64,000 nucleotides of DNA from Plantago ovata (taxonomy: Eukaryota; Streptophyta; Magnoliopsida; Lamiales; Plantaginaceae): contig CM051456.1 in assembly GCA_028274465.1 (NCBI GenBank), positions 103,019,348 to 103,083,347 of the forward strand, in the 5' to 3' direction. The translations under genes and the position numbers were made by a program. Below the pieces are notes generated by a model, which was not told the DNA's origin, did not search any database, and worked only from the letters and a program-made list of their open reading frames with translations. This document shows, one piece after another, positions 1 to 11,471 of this stretch. How positions within the stretch are numbered: the first letter of the stretch is position 1; each line of letters opens with the position of its first letter.

Positions 1-760
1 TGGTGGTCTGATGTTAGACTCCTATTGTTGCATGTTGGATTCCTCTGGACTCGGTGACTGAGGCATTTTGTTTTAACTAGTTGTTTCTCCTATGTAATAT
101 AGTGCCAAACTTGAAGTGTGAAGTGATGTATGATGAACATAATTGGTGGTGAATTGATGTAGGATTGGGTAAATATATAGTGATAGTGAGGATTGTATTG
201 TGTGAATTTATGGGATATGTCTCCTGGCTAGGTGTTTATGCTATATAAATAGTTATGATGAACTTAATTGGTGGTGAATAGATGTAGGATGGGGTAAATA
301 ATGATTGTCAGGATTGTATTGTGTGAATTTATGGGATATGTATCCTACCTAGTTGTTTTTACTATATCAGTGTGAAAATTTATTCACATACGTTATTCTA
401 TTCTGGATTATAGAAATATGTGGAGTTTGGTTCATATCCTCTACTCTTCCCCAACTAGACTCACTCATCCACTGATTCTCTACTCTTCCCCTCATTAGCT
501 TCCACTTATTCGAAGCAATTCCCTATATAAATCATATATTTTCCAACTTCCCTATCCAATCCTAAAACATTATAGCCTGTCTCAACAATGGTTGAAAGTG
601 GATCGAGAATAATTTTGATGGTTTATTTCAACAATTTGGTTCAGCCAATTACACTGCGTATCATTACAAGTATACATTAAATGTTCATGTTCTATGTTTT
701 TGGAAATATTATCTATGTTTCTGGAAATATATCCTATGTACTCAAAATAGAACACTGATA
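1..760 (+). repeat. First copy of duplicated MULE 5' region
   Basis: Most of this stretch returns at 2233-2757 at roughly 90% identity by eye. It holds imperfect units of about 118 bp (from about 131 and 252, again from about 2270 and 2352) sharing GGATTGTATTGTGTGAATTT. At 588 an ATG opens a short frame beginning MVESGSRIILMVYFNN, and the second copy at 2686 opens almost the same frame in front of a MuDR-like transposase. I read this as a duplicated upstream and first-exon region of a decayed Mutator-like element. Confidence 0.6.
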
Positions 761-798
761 TATGGTAGTGTAATTTTTAAAATGTCAAAGAGTTACAT

Positions 799-1987
799 TG
801 ATGAACGAGATTGTCAAACTCAATTAATCAAATAAATTTGTTTTTAGCCAAAGGCAACTCTCAACTACAACGAAAACCAAGGCACGTAGTGTAGAAGTAA
901 AATAACCTCGAGTGTCGATCTCTAAGGACTATAACTAGCTTTATGTAATTTAACTTAAACTATAAATCAGGAATCAAGCAAAACACAGATTTTTCTTATC
1001 AATATAATGGAAATTAGCGATAGTATGATCATTCAAAGCAACGGGTAATAATCATGCATGAAGTACTTGAAATTTGTATAGAAATCTATGATCGTGAATT
1101 GTCCTGTGTGTTCCTTACAATTCAACACTACGAAGATAAATGGCTTAGATAGATCAAAGAAATAAAACAATAAATCAAGTCATAAACGCGCGAAGCCACT
1201 CATGCATAATCAAGAACCCTAGATAAGAAATCACATACTCTCACCAACGATAGATTTAGCTACTCATAGATAAATTGCAATCAACAAAAATCAAAGCAAG
1301 ATTGAATGAAAACATGTTGAATGAAACAAATAAAACTAGAAAAATCGTGAGATACAAGTTACCAACGAAGGTTGTCAATCTCCGATGAATTGCTAACTCA
1401 CAAACAAGAATCGAGAATCAAAGATGTCCAATTTCTATACTTAAGCTTCCAAATCAATAAGAAAAAGAGTCTTCTATGCTAATAATTCCCAGAACAGGCT
1501 CTGGAGAATTTGTCTCTCAAAATAAGGTGAAAAGGTATGAAAACCGTAGAAAATAGGCAAAACTATATATAGAGTGCGGAAACTGGGGGGCGAATCGCCT
1601 GGGGTCCCAGGCAAATCGCCTGGCACCGGGCGAACCGCCAAGGAGCTCCAGGTCGGTGGAGACGCGTTTTCTTCAATCTTTTCTTTTTTGGACTCGAATT
1701 TTGCCTTCTAGTGACCTTTAAACCTTGAAACTCGTCCCCTAGGCCTCCAAACTCGTCCGAAAACTTCTAGATACACCATGGATGACCTCAAAGTACCGGA
1801 ACTTCGTCCTCTTCATCAATATTGCCCATAAAAATACGTTTTTTTACCTAAAACCTGAAAAATGCAAAGAAAAGGGAAACGTGACACTATTCTAATAAAA
1901 TGCACTAAAATATAAGCTAAATTAACCTAGAGGATAGCTAAATTGGTGAAAAAGACTCGAATGAAAGTGTAAAATACACGTTCATCA
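799..1987. mobile_element. Solo LTR, 1189 bp, TSD TACAT
   Basis: The unit begins TGATGAAC and ends GTTCATCA. It is flanked by the same 5 bp, TACAT, at 794-798 and 1988-1992, so both ends are fixed by the sequence. It is the same family as the two LTRs at 37292-38498 and 40633-41830: all share the CCTCGAGTGTCGATCTCTAA block and the GAAAGTGTAAAATACACG end. With no internal region or second LTR present, LTR-LTR recombination after insertion is the simplest explanation. The insertion falls between the two copies of the MULE 5' region. Confidence 0.9.
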
Positions 1988-1992
1988 TACAT

Positions 1993-2232
1993 AGAAAAAT
2001 AATTAAAATAAATTGTAAGCTAAGTAGCACCCGCACATTAACAAGGGTATGTATTTTTTATAAATACGTGAGGCGCTCGCATACGGTTAAATACGTGCAG
2101 CGGACGTATTTTTTTAGTCTTTCTTTTTTCTTTCATGCTTTTGGTTAGTGGATCTGTGGAATAGAATAAATCAACTGGAAGAAGACAAAGTGCACCTCTT
2201 ATATACTATGAACAACCAAACTGTGGACATTT
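1993..2232. other. AT-rich spacer, no gene seen
   Basis: Between the solo LTR and the second copy of the duplicated MULE region there is AT-rich DNA with scattered AAATACGTG motifs (about 2060-2115). No coding frame or element end is recognisable. Confidence 0.4.
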
Positions 2233-2685
2233 TAGAGTACTGTGTTGGGTTACTAAATTAAAACATAAAATAGTTATAGTGATAGTCAGGATTGTATTGT
2301 GTAAATTTATGTGATATGTCTCCTGGCTAGTTGTTTCTGCTATATAAATAGTTATGATGAACTTAATTGGTGGTGAATTGTTGTAGGATGGGTAAATAGT
2401 GATAGTTAAGATTGGATTGTGTGATTTTATGGGATATGTCTCCTGGCTAGTTGTTTCTGCTATATACGTGTGAGAATTTATTCACATACGTTCTTCTCTT
2501 CTGGATAATATAAATATGTGGAGTTAGGTTCATATCCTCTACTCTTCCCCAACTAGACTCACTCATCCATTGATTATCTACTCTTTCTCTCATTAGCTTC
2601 CACTGATTCGAAGCACTACCCTAAATAAATCATATATTTTTCCACTACCCTATCCAATTCTAAAACATTATAGCATGTCTCAATA
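2233..2685 (+). repeat. Second copy of duplicated MULE 5' region
   Basis: Counterpart of the repeat at 1-587. It includes the ~118-bp units and the conserved run ending in ACATTATAGCATGTCTCAATA just before the ATG at 2686. Unlike the first copy, this one leads straight into transposase-like coding sequence. Confidence 0.6.
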
Positions 2686-3775
2686 ATGGTTGAACGTGGA
2701 TCGAGAATAATTTTGATGGTGTATTTCAACAATTTGGTTCAAAACACTGCGTATCACTAAGTCTTTTAATTTTGTTCTATTAAAGGAAACCTTAGGAGCT
2801 AAGTTTCACTCTCAGGTCTTGAATTTTATGGTTATTATAGCCTTAATGTTCCTGAAAAGAGTTATCATAACTGTGTGCTTAATACTAATTCTGACTTTTC
2901 AAGTTTTATGGTTTTAGTACATTTATCATCATCACGTGTCGTAATCCTTTTAGTTTTTTGTACGAATAATCTTGGATGTCATTCCAAACCTACCCTTTTT
3001 TATGTTGATGAAGTTCTACCTTCTTATGATGTTTTTCCTCCTGTTAAGCCTGAACCTTTATTGTCTGTGTCTTGGTCTTTCAGCATAACCGGTGTGGGTC
3101 AGACTTTTGGTCGTGGAGTGTTAGAGTTTCGACGTGAATTGATTAAATATGCTAGTAAGATAGGTTTCTTGTACTACTATAGAAGAATACTGAGTCCAAT
3201 GTGAGAGCTAGTTGTGCTCAAATTAAAGATTATGTATGGTTGCCCGTGGAAAATTATTGTCGGTGTTGTTGACCGACATTTTCTCATAAAAGAAGTTGTT
3301 CTTGATCATTCATGTACAGACTACTTGGTGAAAGATGATACTGTTAGATTGTGTCCTAAATTAATCGCTGACTTTTTTGAGGATATTGTTAGGGAGGATC
3401 CTACTTTTTTCGCTGTGTCTTTAAAGGTCATTTGTTCTACTAAAGATGGCTTCGACATAAATTACACCAAAGCATGGCAAGCTCTAGAAGTTTTCCGTGA
3501 GAGAATTTTTGGCGCATTCGATGGATCCTTCGACCAACTTCGTTAGTATGAAGCTGCGTCAAAACAGACGAACCCTGGAACAAAAACTTGTCTTCAGGTC
3601 GATGAACAAACACATAAGTTCTCCAGATTCTTCATCTCATATGGAGCCTTCCTAGAAGGTTTTATGCATTGTCGCCCTATGTTGTTCGTAGATTCAACCA
3701 CACTTAAAGGAAGGTTTAAGGGGCATCTCCTTATGGCAGTTGCCAAAGATGGAGATAATGGTAAGAATTTGGAGT
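2686..3775 (+). pseudogene. MuDR/MULE transposase relic
   Basis: This is a broken transposase of a Mutator-like DNA transposon. From the ATG at 2686 the frame starts MVERGSRIILMVYFNN, like the N-terminus of plant MuDR proteins. Around 3080-3260 lies a MuDR-type DNA-binding region (VGQTFGRG, FRRELIKYA, then an RASC...GCPWKI zinc-finger-like block). Around 3580-3770 lies the start of the MULE transposase domain (FSRFFISYGAF, HCRPMLFVD, LKGRFKGHLL). These blocks lie in different frames with stops at 3204 and 3546, so at least two or three frameshifts or stops are present. The catalytic DDE region is mostly missing. The frame around 3870-4085 may be further decayed coding sequence, but I cannot match it. 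Not functional. Confidence 0.78.
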
Positions 3776-5246
3776 ATATATTATGAGTTTTTTGTCAAAA
3801 TATCATCCACTAAAAAAATCATTGTCAAACTATCATCATTCAAAATATAATTATTAAAGCATCATTCTTTTGCCAAATAGATTGTTATGTTGGCTATTTC
3901 AATTTCCACGTCCTTCGTGGCATCTTAGATTTTTATGCTATGGCATTTTAGGTACTCTAGCATGGTTTGTGTGTATTAACCGTCATTTTGAAGATAATAT
4001 CAATCACATTGTATACGAGATGAGCTTTTCTTTCACATTATTGAGCAGTGTGGTTGTTGACCAGTTAGTCAGCAGTAAAATTTGAATTGATTGATGTCAG
4101 GGTGCTGAGATGATGGGACAAGCATGGGATTAATGTTTGGATCGCTTTTGTTAAGCTTGTCTAGCATATTATTACATATGTTATAGTTTTATAACTCTTT
4201 GTTATTGTTTTAAGAGCCGGTGTTATAGTTTTAATCATCATTCTTATGGTATTTAGCTTGTTGTTGTTGTTTCAATTGCATATGTTTTAGTTTCAAGATA
4301 CTTTGTCATGGTTTTAATATATGTTGTTATGGTTTTCAGCATCAGTGTTATGGTATTTAAATGGTCTAGCCATGTTTGTGCTTGTTATTTGTTTTAATAC
4401 GTTTATTACGGTTTTAAGCGATGTTATGGTTGTAAGAACCCTTGTTGTGGTTTTAGCACCTCGCGTTATAATTTTAAAAACACTTGTTATTGTAATTTAG
4501 TTTATGTAGTATGATTCTGATTGTTACAGTTTTTAAGCCCACAAGTTATGGTTTTAAAATCACTTGTTATAGTTTTAAGACCCCATGTAACAATTTTAAT
4601 ATACTATAATCTTCATAACGTTTCAACCCACAAAGTATGCATGGTTCTAAGAACCCTTGTTATGGATTTAGCACGTTGTACGTAGCAATAGTTATTTAAT
4701 TTAGTTTATGTAGCATGGTTCTAATTGTTACAGTATTTTTTAGGGCCATAAGTTATGGTTCTAAATACATTTGTTGTAGTTCTGGTATCTCATGTTACAT
4801 TTTTAATATACCATAACCTTTGTACTTTTTCTTTGTGATTTAAGCAATGATGCCATCAAGTTTGGTGATAGGTATGAGGTGTCCCTTCACTATTAGAACA
4901 ACAATCACAATCAACAAAACGAAAGGAAGCCAAGTTTACCAACAAGTTTAATCGCAAAAAGTTTATTTCAACAATTTAGTTTGCATTTGCATAAAAACAA
5001 TTGGATGATTGAATATTTCAATATTGTAAGCGAGTATGTTCGTCCACATTTTACTAGGTACCGCTCAGGCACTTGGAAAATTTCAATAATATCATAATTA
5101 TATAAAAATTAACTTTTTTACCAAAAACTTAATATTGTAAATATATAAGTTTAAAATTAAATATTACATTGACCTAATATGAACTTATTCATGCAAGAAA
5201 AAGAAGGGAAAAAAAAATTTCAATACCATCGGAAGATACCTTGCAT
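3776..5246. other. Degenerate GTTATGGTTTTAA-rich repeat DNA
   Basis: From about 4130 to 4810 the motif GTTATGGTTTTAA recurs with many variants. The reverse-complement form (TTAAAACCATAAC) appears at 7225-7310 and 9430-9640, on both sides of the CACTA element at 7317-9368. It is probably the subterminal or tail repeat of an old element that was later broken up. No gene is seen. Confidence 0.5.
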
Positions 5247-5266
5247 AAATTATTGGTGTTTTACTA

Positions 5267-5699
5267 TGTTAGGATATCTTTGTAATTAGATATAATTATC
5301 ACAAAAATAAGTGATATTATTTAGAAGATTAGGAGAATCATATTGTACCATATCTCTAAAGATATGATTTAGCTTACTCCCTAAGTCACCAATCACCTAT
5401 AAATATGAGATGGTCATTAGAGTTAGACAGTTAGAGATGGAGTCACAAAAGACCTCATCAAACTCCCTACTACTAAAGTGTAGGTAAACACAAAGCCAAA
5501 CCCCTGCTACCAAATTGTAGGTTAGATTTAAACTCGCAACAAGTCATTTGACCCCGGTTTTCAAATCCATGCCCTTAGAGAGAGGAATCAAAAGATCAAC
5601 GAAAATTGTAACCCAAGAGTTATGAATAAAATATTGTTTCATGTTTTTCTTTGCCTCTTTTAATGTTTATTTGCAGGTTATGAAGATTCATGGTTAACA
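5267..5699 (+). mobile_element. LTR (left arm) plus primer binding site
   Basis: The arm begins TGTTAGGATATC and ends GGTTAACA, i.e. TGTTA...TAACA. It is followed after a few bases by TTTGGCACGCCCAGTGGGAC (5703-5722), which has the position and look of a tRNA primer binding site of a plant LTR retrotransposon. Only about 70 bp of internal sequence follow before a second LTR in the opposite orientation. Similarity with the other arm continues about 20 bp outside the TG end, so the exact LTR start is uncertain. Confidence 0.7.
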
Positions 5700-5769
5700 A
5701 ATTTTTGGCACGCCCAGTGGGACCTCTCTACCTCTCATCTCTAGTCATCCACACAAAAGATCAAATGCC

Positions 5770-6199
5770 TATTAACCATGAATATTCATAACCTGCAAAT
5801 AAACATTAAAAGAGGCAAAGAAAGACATGAAACATTATTTTATTCATAACTTTTGGTTACAATCTTCGTGGATCTCTTGATTCCTCTCTCTAAGGGTATG
5901 GATTTGATTACCGGGGTCAAATGACTTATTCTGGATTTGAATCTAACCTACAATTTGGTAGTAGGTGTTTGGCTTTGGGTTTACCTACACTTTAGTAGTA
6001 GGGAGTTTGATGAAGTCGTTTGTGACTCCATCTCTAACTGTCTAACTCTAATCACCACTTCATATTTATAAGTGATTGGTGACTTAGGGAGCAAGCTAAA
6101 TCATATTTTTAGAGATATGATACAATATGATTCTCCTAATCTTCTAAATAAAATCAATTTTTTCGTGATAATTGTCTCTAATTACAAAGAATCCTATCA
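5770..6199 (-). mobile_element. LTR (right arm) in inverted orientation
   Basis: Reverse complement of the LTR at 5267-5699, about 90% identical by eye. The matching blocks run from TTAACCATGAATATTCATAACC through the CTCTAAGGG..., AGTAGTAGGGAGTTTGATGA and AGATTAGGAGAATCATATTG blocks. Complementarity extends outward to about 6222. With the left arm it forms an inverted repeat of about 430-450 bp arms around a 70-bp loop. Confidence 0.75.
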
Positions 6200-6222
6200 T
6201 AATAAAATACCAATAATTATCA

Positions 6223-7313
6223 AATTTTAGGTGTATACACCATCAACAACCCAAAACACAGATACACACAGTACACACATGCAGTACACTCTTAATTCCA
6301 CATATCCTTCCCCATTTCCATCATCGTTCCCTTTATCAGATAAATATTGATCAAACTCCTTCATCAACTATCAATTCATGACTCACGAGAAGAATCAAAG
6401 AATTTAGAGATCATTTCAAGGTTAGTACACTTAACATATTTATAATTCCAATTCATTTTGTAATTAGATTCGTATCAACTTTGCAATGTAATTTGTGTTA
6501 ATTTTGTAGGAGGGGTATATTAAAGGGTAAACGGAGTTACTGGGGAGGGGGGTGGTGCAACTCTGTGCGCCAGAATACGTATTCTGGCGCACAGATCTGT
6601 GCGCCAAAATCATGAACTGGCGCCCAGATGCGGGCGACAGTTTCAAATTCACTTCAATTTTTTTTAATTTTCAGTTACTTATTATAATTTTAATTTGAAT
6701 AGGTTATGAATTAAAATAATTAATTCGAAATTTTAAAAAATAAAAGAAAGTAAACTCATACCTCACTATATATATTGCAAGTGTTCGTGGTCGTGAGCAA
6801 TCATCATCGAACCACATGTTGAAGTGTATTGAAATGTAGTCTTGGGAAGTGAACCAATTGTTTGTTGAGTCTTTTACTAGTATTTGAAGTGTATTTTAGT
6901 TGTGTATTCAATGTGTTTGTTTAGTTTATTCAATATGGTTATTGAGTGTATTTAATGTGTTTGTTGAGTGCATTCAATGTGTTTGTTTTTTCTCAAGTTA
7001 GTAATAAAAAATAATTGGGTCAATTTGATATTTTACAAATTTAAGAATTCTTTTGCAATATGACAAAAAAATGCAAAAGGTGGACGATACTTAGTAAAAT
7101 TTGGACAGAACTTAACATTTCTGTATTGTAATGAGTGAATGTTTCAAGAATCTTATTTTAAAATTGTTCATTGATGTATTGTTGACCTCTATGAAATTTT
7201 TAGACTTGTTTAATGGTGACTTAATGATATTTGTGAATGATTTTAGATTCTCGCTTAAAATTATAACAAACCATCTTAAAACTATAACTTAGCTCCTTAA
7301 GATCATCACATCA
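6223..7313. other. Non-coding spacer
   Basis: AT-rich DNA with no credible coding frame. It holds a perfect palindrome (6562-6595) and, near 6880-6990, several GTGTTTGTTTAGT/GTGTATTCAATGTG repeats of about 30 bp. From about 7225 the TTAAAACTATAAC motif family resumes up to the CACTA insertion point. Confidence 0.5.
6562..6595. repeat. 34-bp perfect palindrome
   Basis: The 17 bases TCTGTGCGCCAGAATAC are followed at once by their exact reverse complement, with no spacer. A further partial copy (CTGTGCGCC at 6597-6605) and GGCGCCCAGA at 6629-6638 follow, so the palindrome sits in a cluster of CTGTGCGCC/GGCGCACAG half-sites. Function unknown. Confidence 0.9.
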
Positions 7314-7316
7314 TCG

Positions 7317-9368
7317 CACTACAAGAAAACAGCCAAATAGAGACAGATGAATAGCGACGGATCGCATCCGTCGAAAAATAGCAACGGATCGGTGATTTTA
7401 GCGACGGATATAAATCTGACTGGTATTTAGCGACGGATGGATATCCGTCGCTATATTTATGACGGATGATTTTATCGGTCGTAAATTTGCGACGGATGGG
7501 TTTATCGGTCGCAAATTTAGCGACGGATAAATCCATCCGTCTCTATGTCCTATTGACCCTGAATTAATAAAATTAAAAAAAGAAAAGATATTTCCAGATT
7601 AGCGACAGATGGGTGCTTATATATCTATCCGTCTCTAATTTAGTTGACAAAATTTAAAAAATATATATATATATATATATATTTTAGCGACGGATCGGTG
7701 CTTATCCGTCGCTAAAGTTAAAATTAAAAAAAAAAAAAAAAAGGATAAGATCAGATCTAGATCTAATTGTTTCATAACTCTCCATTTTCTTTCTTTCTCT
7801 CTATCTAGCTACTCCACCTCTATCCCAACCCCCCACCGACCGTCGCACACCACCACCACTGCCTTCCACCAACGTTGCCGCCTTGCCTCCAACCACCACC
7901 GGACTCCGGCTCCTCCTCCTTCACCTTCATCTCTACAAGTTAAGGTATTAAGGTATGTTCTCTAAACCCTACGTTTTGGGAATTATTTCAATTTTTCAAT
8001 TAATTAGCTTGAATTTCAATTAAGCTTTGGATTTCGTCTTAATGGCATGGATTCATCAAAGATTGGGTTTTGTGTTAATATGATTTATGTTTGTAGAACT
8101 AGACTGAATTTTGAATTTCTCGCGGGCTATTGTTAGCTGATTGTTGTTGATTGTGTTTCCTTTAACTTGTGATGTGTGAATGAGGCAATGCTTTCAGTTT
8201 CTTGACTTGTAGTGGTCTTGATTATTGCTCGGGTATCATATATGCGGTTTTTTGGGGGCAGCTATGGTTCAAGTTTCTTGAGTTTGATTAAAGTAAAGAC
8301 AAGGTGAACGATTGTATGTAGCATATGTTAACATGGACTCTTTATGAGTTTAATTAGTATCTGAGTTTGCTGGTTTATTAATTTTATCAAATGTAGGTAA
8401 TGAGTCTGATTGGTGACGTTAAAAGGAAAAGTTGCGGTGATGGTGGATGACATGATCGACACAACAAGTAATTTTTTATTCTAATTTAACATGAATTCTC
8501 TTCATTCTGCCATATGTAGTCTTAAACTAATTTAGCATAGTACATAGTGTACGGTATAAACCAGGAAAGATGGCAATAAAACATGAATTGTATATGCCCC
8601 TGCCCCTGAGTCCTTAATTATCCCTATTAGATTTTGAGCATTGTGGTAGTGAAACTTGTTGGGCACTAGGGATGAAGTTGCAACTTAAACTGTGAAATGC
8701 GTTGTGGGATTGTGTGTTTTTATGTTATGGTTGAAGTTGTAAGTGTTTCTAATGAGCTTTTGAATATACACAACTTAAACTTTCTAACTATCAAAAAAAA
8801 AAAAAAAAAGTCTATGGCCTCTTGTCTCTAAAAATCCTTTGTGTTTGCATAATACTTTTTGGTGTTATGTTATGTGAAGTGTTTACTTCCATTCCATTTC
8901 CAGTGTTAATGAGTATCCATTACTATGGGTGTTTGGTCTAGTGGTATGATTCTCGTGAAATGCGAGAGGTCGCGAGTTCGATTCTCGCATCACCCCTTAT
9001 TGCATTTAAAAAATTATATTTTTATATTTTATTATATTGTAGGTGAATTAAATAAATTAAAAGAAACAGAATTTTTTTTATATAAAAAATCAGATTTAGA
9101 GACGGATGAGCTTATCCGTCTCTAAATTTAGAGACGGGTAAGCTTATCCGTCGCTAAAGTGAAGAAACCATGGGCTGCCCGGTCAACGCTAAATTTGCGA
9201 CGGATAAGTTTATCCGTCTCTAAATTTAGAGACGGAACAACTCATCCGTCGCTTTTTGGATTAGCGACGCCACTTTTCGCGACCTCCTATTTAGCGACGG
9301 GCCATCCGTCGCTAATGGTATATAGCGACGGATGCCATCCGTCGCTAAATTCTGTTTTTCTTGTAGTG
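7317..9368. mobile_element. Non-autonomous CACTA element, TSD TCG
   Basis: The ends are CACTACAAGAAAACA and TTTTTCTTGTAGTG, the classic CACTA (En/Spm) terminal inverted repeat. The 3-bp target duplication TCG is present at 7314-7316 and 9369-9371. Both subterminal regions (7345-7700 and 9095-9355) are packed with direct and inverted copies of AGCGACGGAT/ATCCGTCGCT, the expected binding repeats of the element's own transposase accessory protein. At 2052 bp it carries no transposase frame. The middle looks like captured host DNA: a CT-rich leader-like stretch (7770-7960, followed by a donor-like GTATGT) and a tRNA-like sequence. Confidence 0.93.
8927..8996 (+). pseudogene. tRNA-Pro-like sequence, damaged anticodon loop
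   Basis: The sequence opens GGGTGTTTGGTCTAGTGGTA (acceptor stem, D arm and A box of plant tRNA-Pro) and continues to the T arm GCGAGTTCGATTCTCGC (B box) and ACCCC. The anticodon arm reads CTCGTGAAATGCGAG, two bases shorter than the usual 17-nt arm, and no proline anticodon can be placed. One acceptor pair is also mismatched. It lies inside the CACTA element at 7317-9368. A and B boxes remain, so Pol III transcription is conceivable, but a working tRNA is unlikely. Confidence 0.7.
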
Positions 9369-9371
9369 TCG

Positions 9372-10034
9372 ATTAAAAACATTAATAAAAGATGTCAAAA
9401 TTGTAATTGGGACACACCATATGACACATTTAAACCATAACACAATCTCTTAACCAACACCGTAATCACTTAAAATCACAATGGAAGATTTCAATGCTAA
9501 AAATTTTAATCCATAACATAATCTTTTAAAACCATTACGCAAGGCTCTTAAAATCATAACATAATCTCTTAAAATCACAACGGAAGATTTCAATGCTAAA
9601 CATTTTAAACAATAACATGATCTTTTAAAACCATAATGCAAGTGGTCTGCTCGACCGGTTAACAAAACAAATATGAGTTTTCCATTAGTTGAGGGAAATC
9701 CACCCTTTCTCAAGACTTTAGCTTGAAGATAAGATAAGTCACTTATGAGTCATTGCTGACTCATGTTTGCATTGGATGCCAAAGTAAAGATGATATTTCA
9801 GATAAATAAAAGTTAAGATTTCTGGCAAAGTAAAGACAGGATTTCCGACAAAGTAAAGATAGGATTCCTGACAATAAAATTCCTGGCAAAGTAAAGATAT
9901 GACAAATGTAAAATCAGATTCAAATGCAAATTCGAATTCAAATGAAATTTATTTCATTACAACGGTCACAGTGGAGATGAAATTTACAAACACGCCACAC
10001 TTAAACTAATTTCAAATGCTAACACTGTGTAATT
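9372..10034. other. Repeat-rich spacer
   Basis: Inverse-orientation TTAAAACCATAAC-type repeats occupy about 9430-9640. From about 9777 to 9905 a short unit around TGGCAAAGTAAAGAT/GACAAAGTAAAGAT recurs four to five times. No gene is seen. Confidence 0.45.
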
Positions 10035-10255
10035 GAGCTTGATGTTGTGGATTGGTGGTCAAGTATCGGGAAGAAATATCCCAACTTGCGTGAGATAGCT
10101 AGAGATTTGTTAGCCGTTGCAACCACTATTGTTGCCTCCGACACTGCATTTAGTAGTGTTGAAGGTCGGGTAATCATGACATCTCGTAGTCAAATAAGAC
10201 CAGACATTGTTTAGGCACTTGTTGTTGGTGGTGAATGGATTAATTATCTTTGAGA
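10035..10255 (+). pseudogene. hAT transposase C-terminal (dimerisation) relic
   Basis: The frame from 10035 reads ELDVVDWWSSIGKKYPNLRE, then IARDLLAVATTIVASDTAFS and GRVIMTSRSQIRPDIV. This is the conserved hAT dimerisation region of plant hAT transposases (the WW...YP..AR, SEsaFS, R..L.P blocks). A TAG stop interrupts it at V*ALVVGGEWINYL, and the frame ends a few residues later. Nothing upstream extends the domain. Dead fragment of a hAT transposon. Confidence 0.8.
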
Positions 10256-11471
10256 AAGGTTTGCATATTTATAACTACTTGTTTGGTAATGATTAAGATC
10301 ATCTTTAGTATAATGACTTATACGATTTATGTTTGTTGTTTTGTAGGTTCACAGTGCATATAGTCTGTAGATAGATAGGTGTATTGTTTTCACTTGACTT
10401 GTTGTTTGGTGCTGCCAATTATCATCCCTAATTAATTGTGAATGCCAGATTTAGAATAATATGGGATTGTGAAGTCAGTGTACATGTTTATGGAGTGGAC
10501 ATTATAAATATACTCATGTCTTTTACTGATCTCGCAAGATTATGCTTGTTTTGCATCCATATTGTGGATAATTCTCAGTCAAACAACACATATTTGGCAA
10601 TGTTTTCTACTAGAAGAGATTCTATGAATTCTATTCAAGATAGTACATAGATATTGTGCTTGTTCTTCAACTTGTTCCTCTCACGACATATAGTCTTCTC
10701 CTAATCTACTGGTTGTATCAAATCATCAATCTTATTAGCTGATTGACTAGTGTGGAGTTTGTGACTTGTACTATTTATACTACCTCTGCATGTGTTTGTG
10801 ATTTGTAATATAAATCATTGAACCAAACCAGTATATCATATTATTTGTCCATCGTAATTCCACAGGTTTAAATAAAGAACGGAGTCGACTCGGACCCGAT
10901 CAACCCGAACTCATGATCGGGTCCGGGTAGGGTCCATAGATGGTCTTGGTAAGGGTAAGGTCTAAACCCTATACCCATTGAGAGACCTATTATTAATATA
11001 ATCCAAATACTACACTCATTATACGGACAAACTCTTTAAAAAATACATTTTAAAATCAAAGTGTAAACAATAAGGAGTATAATCATTGTAATTTTCTCAT
11101 ATAATATTTCTAAAGTTTTCTAAATCTGGTTTTAGGAGTAATTTGGGTTAAAATAAATAAAAATTAAAAACAAAATCATAAAAACTAAAACTAAATGGAA
11201 ACTTTGACGGGGACCACGACATATGACACTGACCACAAACCACTCATGATATGATTATAATGCAGCTGTAATACTCCAGTAATAGGGAAACAGTACTTGT
11301 AATTCCAATTCATACAAGAAGTGCCTGGTTCAAACAGCAGAAGCAAGGCAGGATTATATGCTACTTAACTGGTCATGATCTTAGTACTGGTCAGTTAACT
11401 AACTCTATACATGAAGCTTTTATTTCATTTAAGATCCAACCACTTGCACTTTAGCACCATAACAACTTAAA
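10256..11471. other. Upstream flank of the WSD1-type gene
   Basis: No gene recognised. About 10870-11000 is rich in CCCGATC/GGGTCCGGGTAGGGTC repeats, resembling low-complexity pieces of other elements. The last ~250 bp before the ATG at 11472 should contain the promoter and 5' UTR, but I cannot point to a convincing TATA box. Confidence 0.4.

Noticed and set aside
8927-8996. Functional tRNA-Pro
   Set aside because: The anticodon arm is two bases short and no proline anticodon can be placed.
8925-9125. 66-codon open frame over the tRNA-like region
   Set aside because: It translates the tRNA-like sequence; no protein character.
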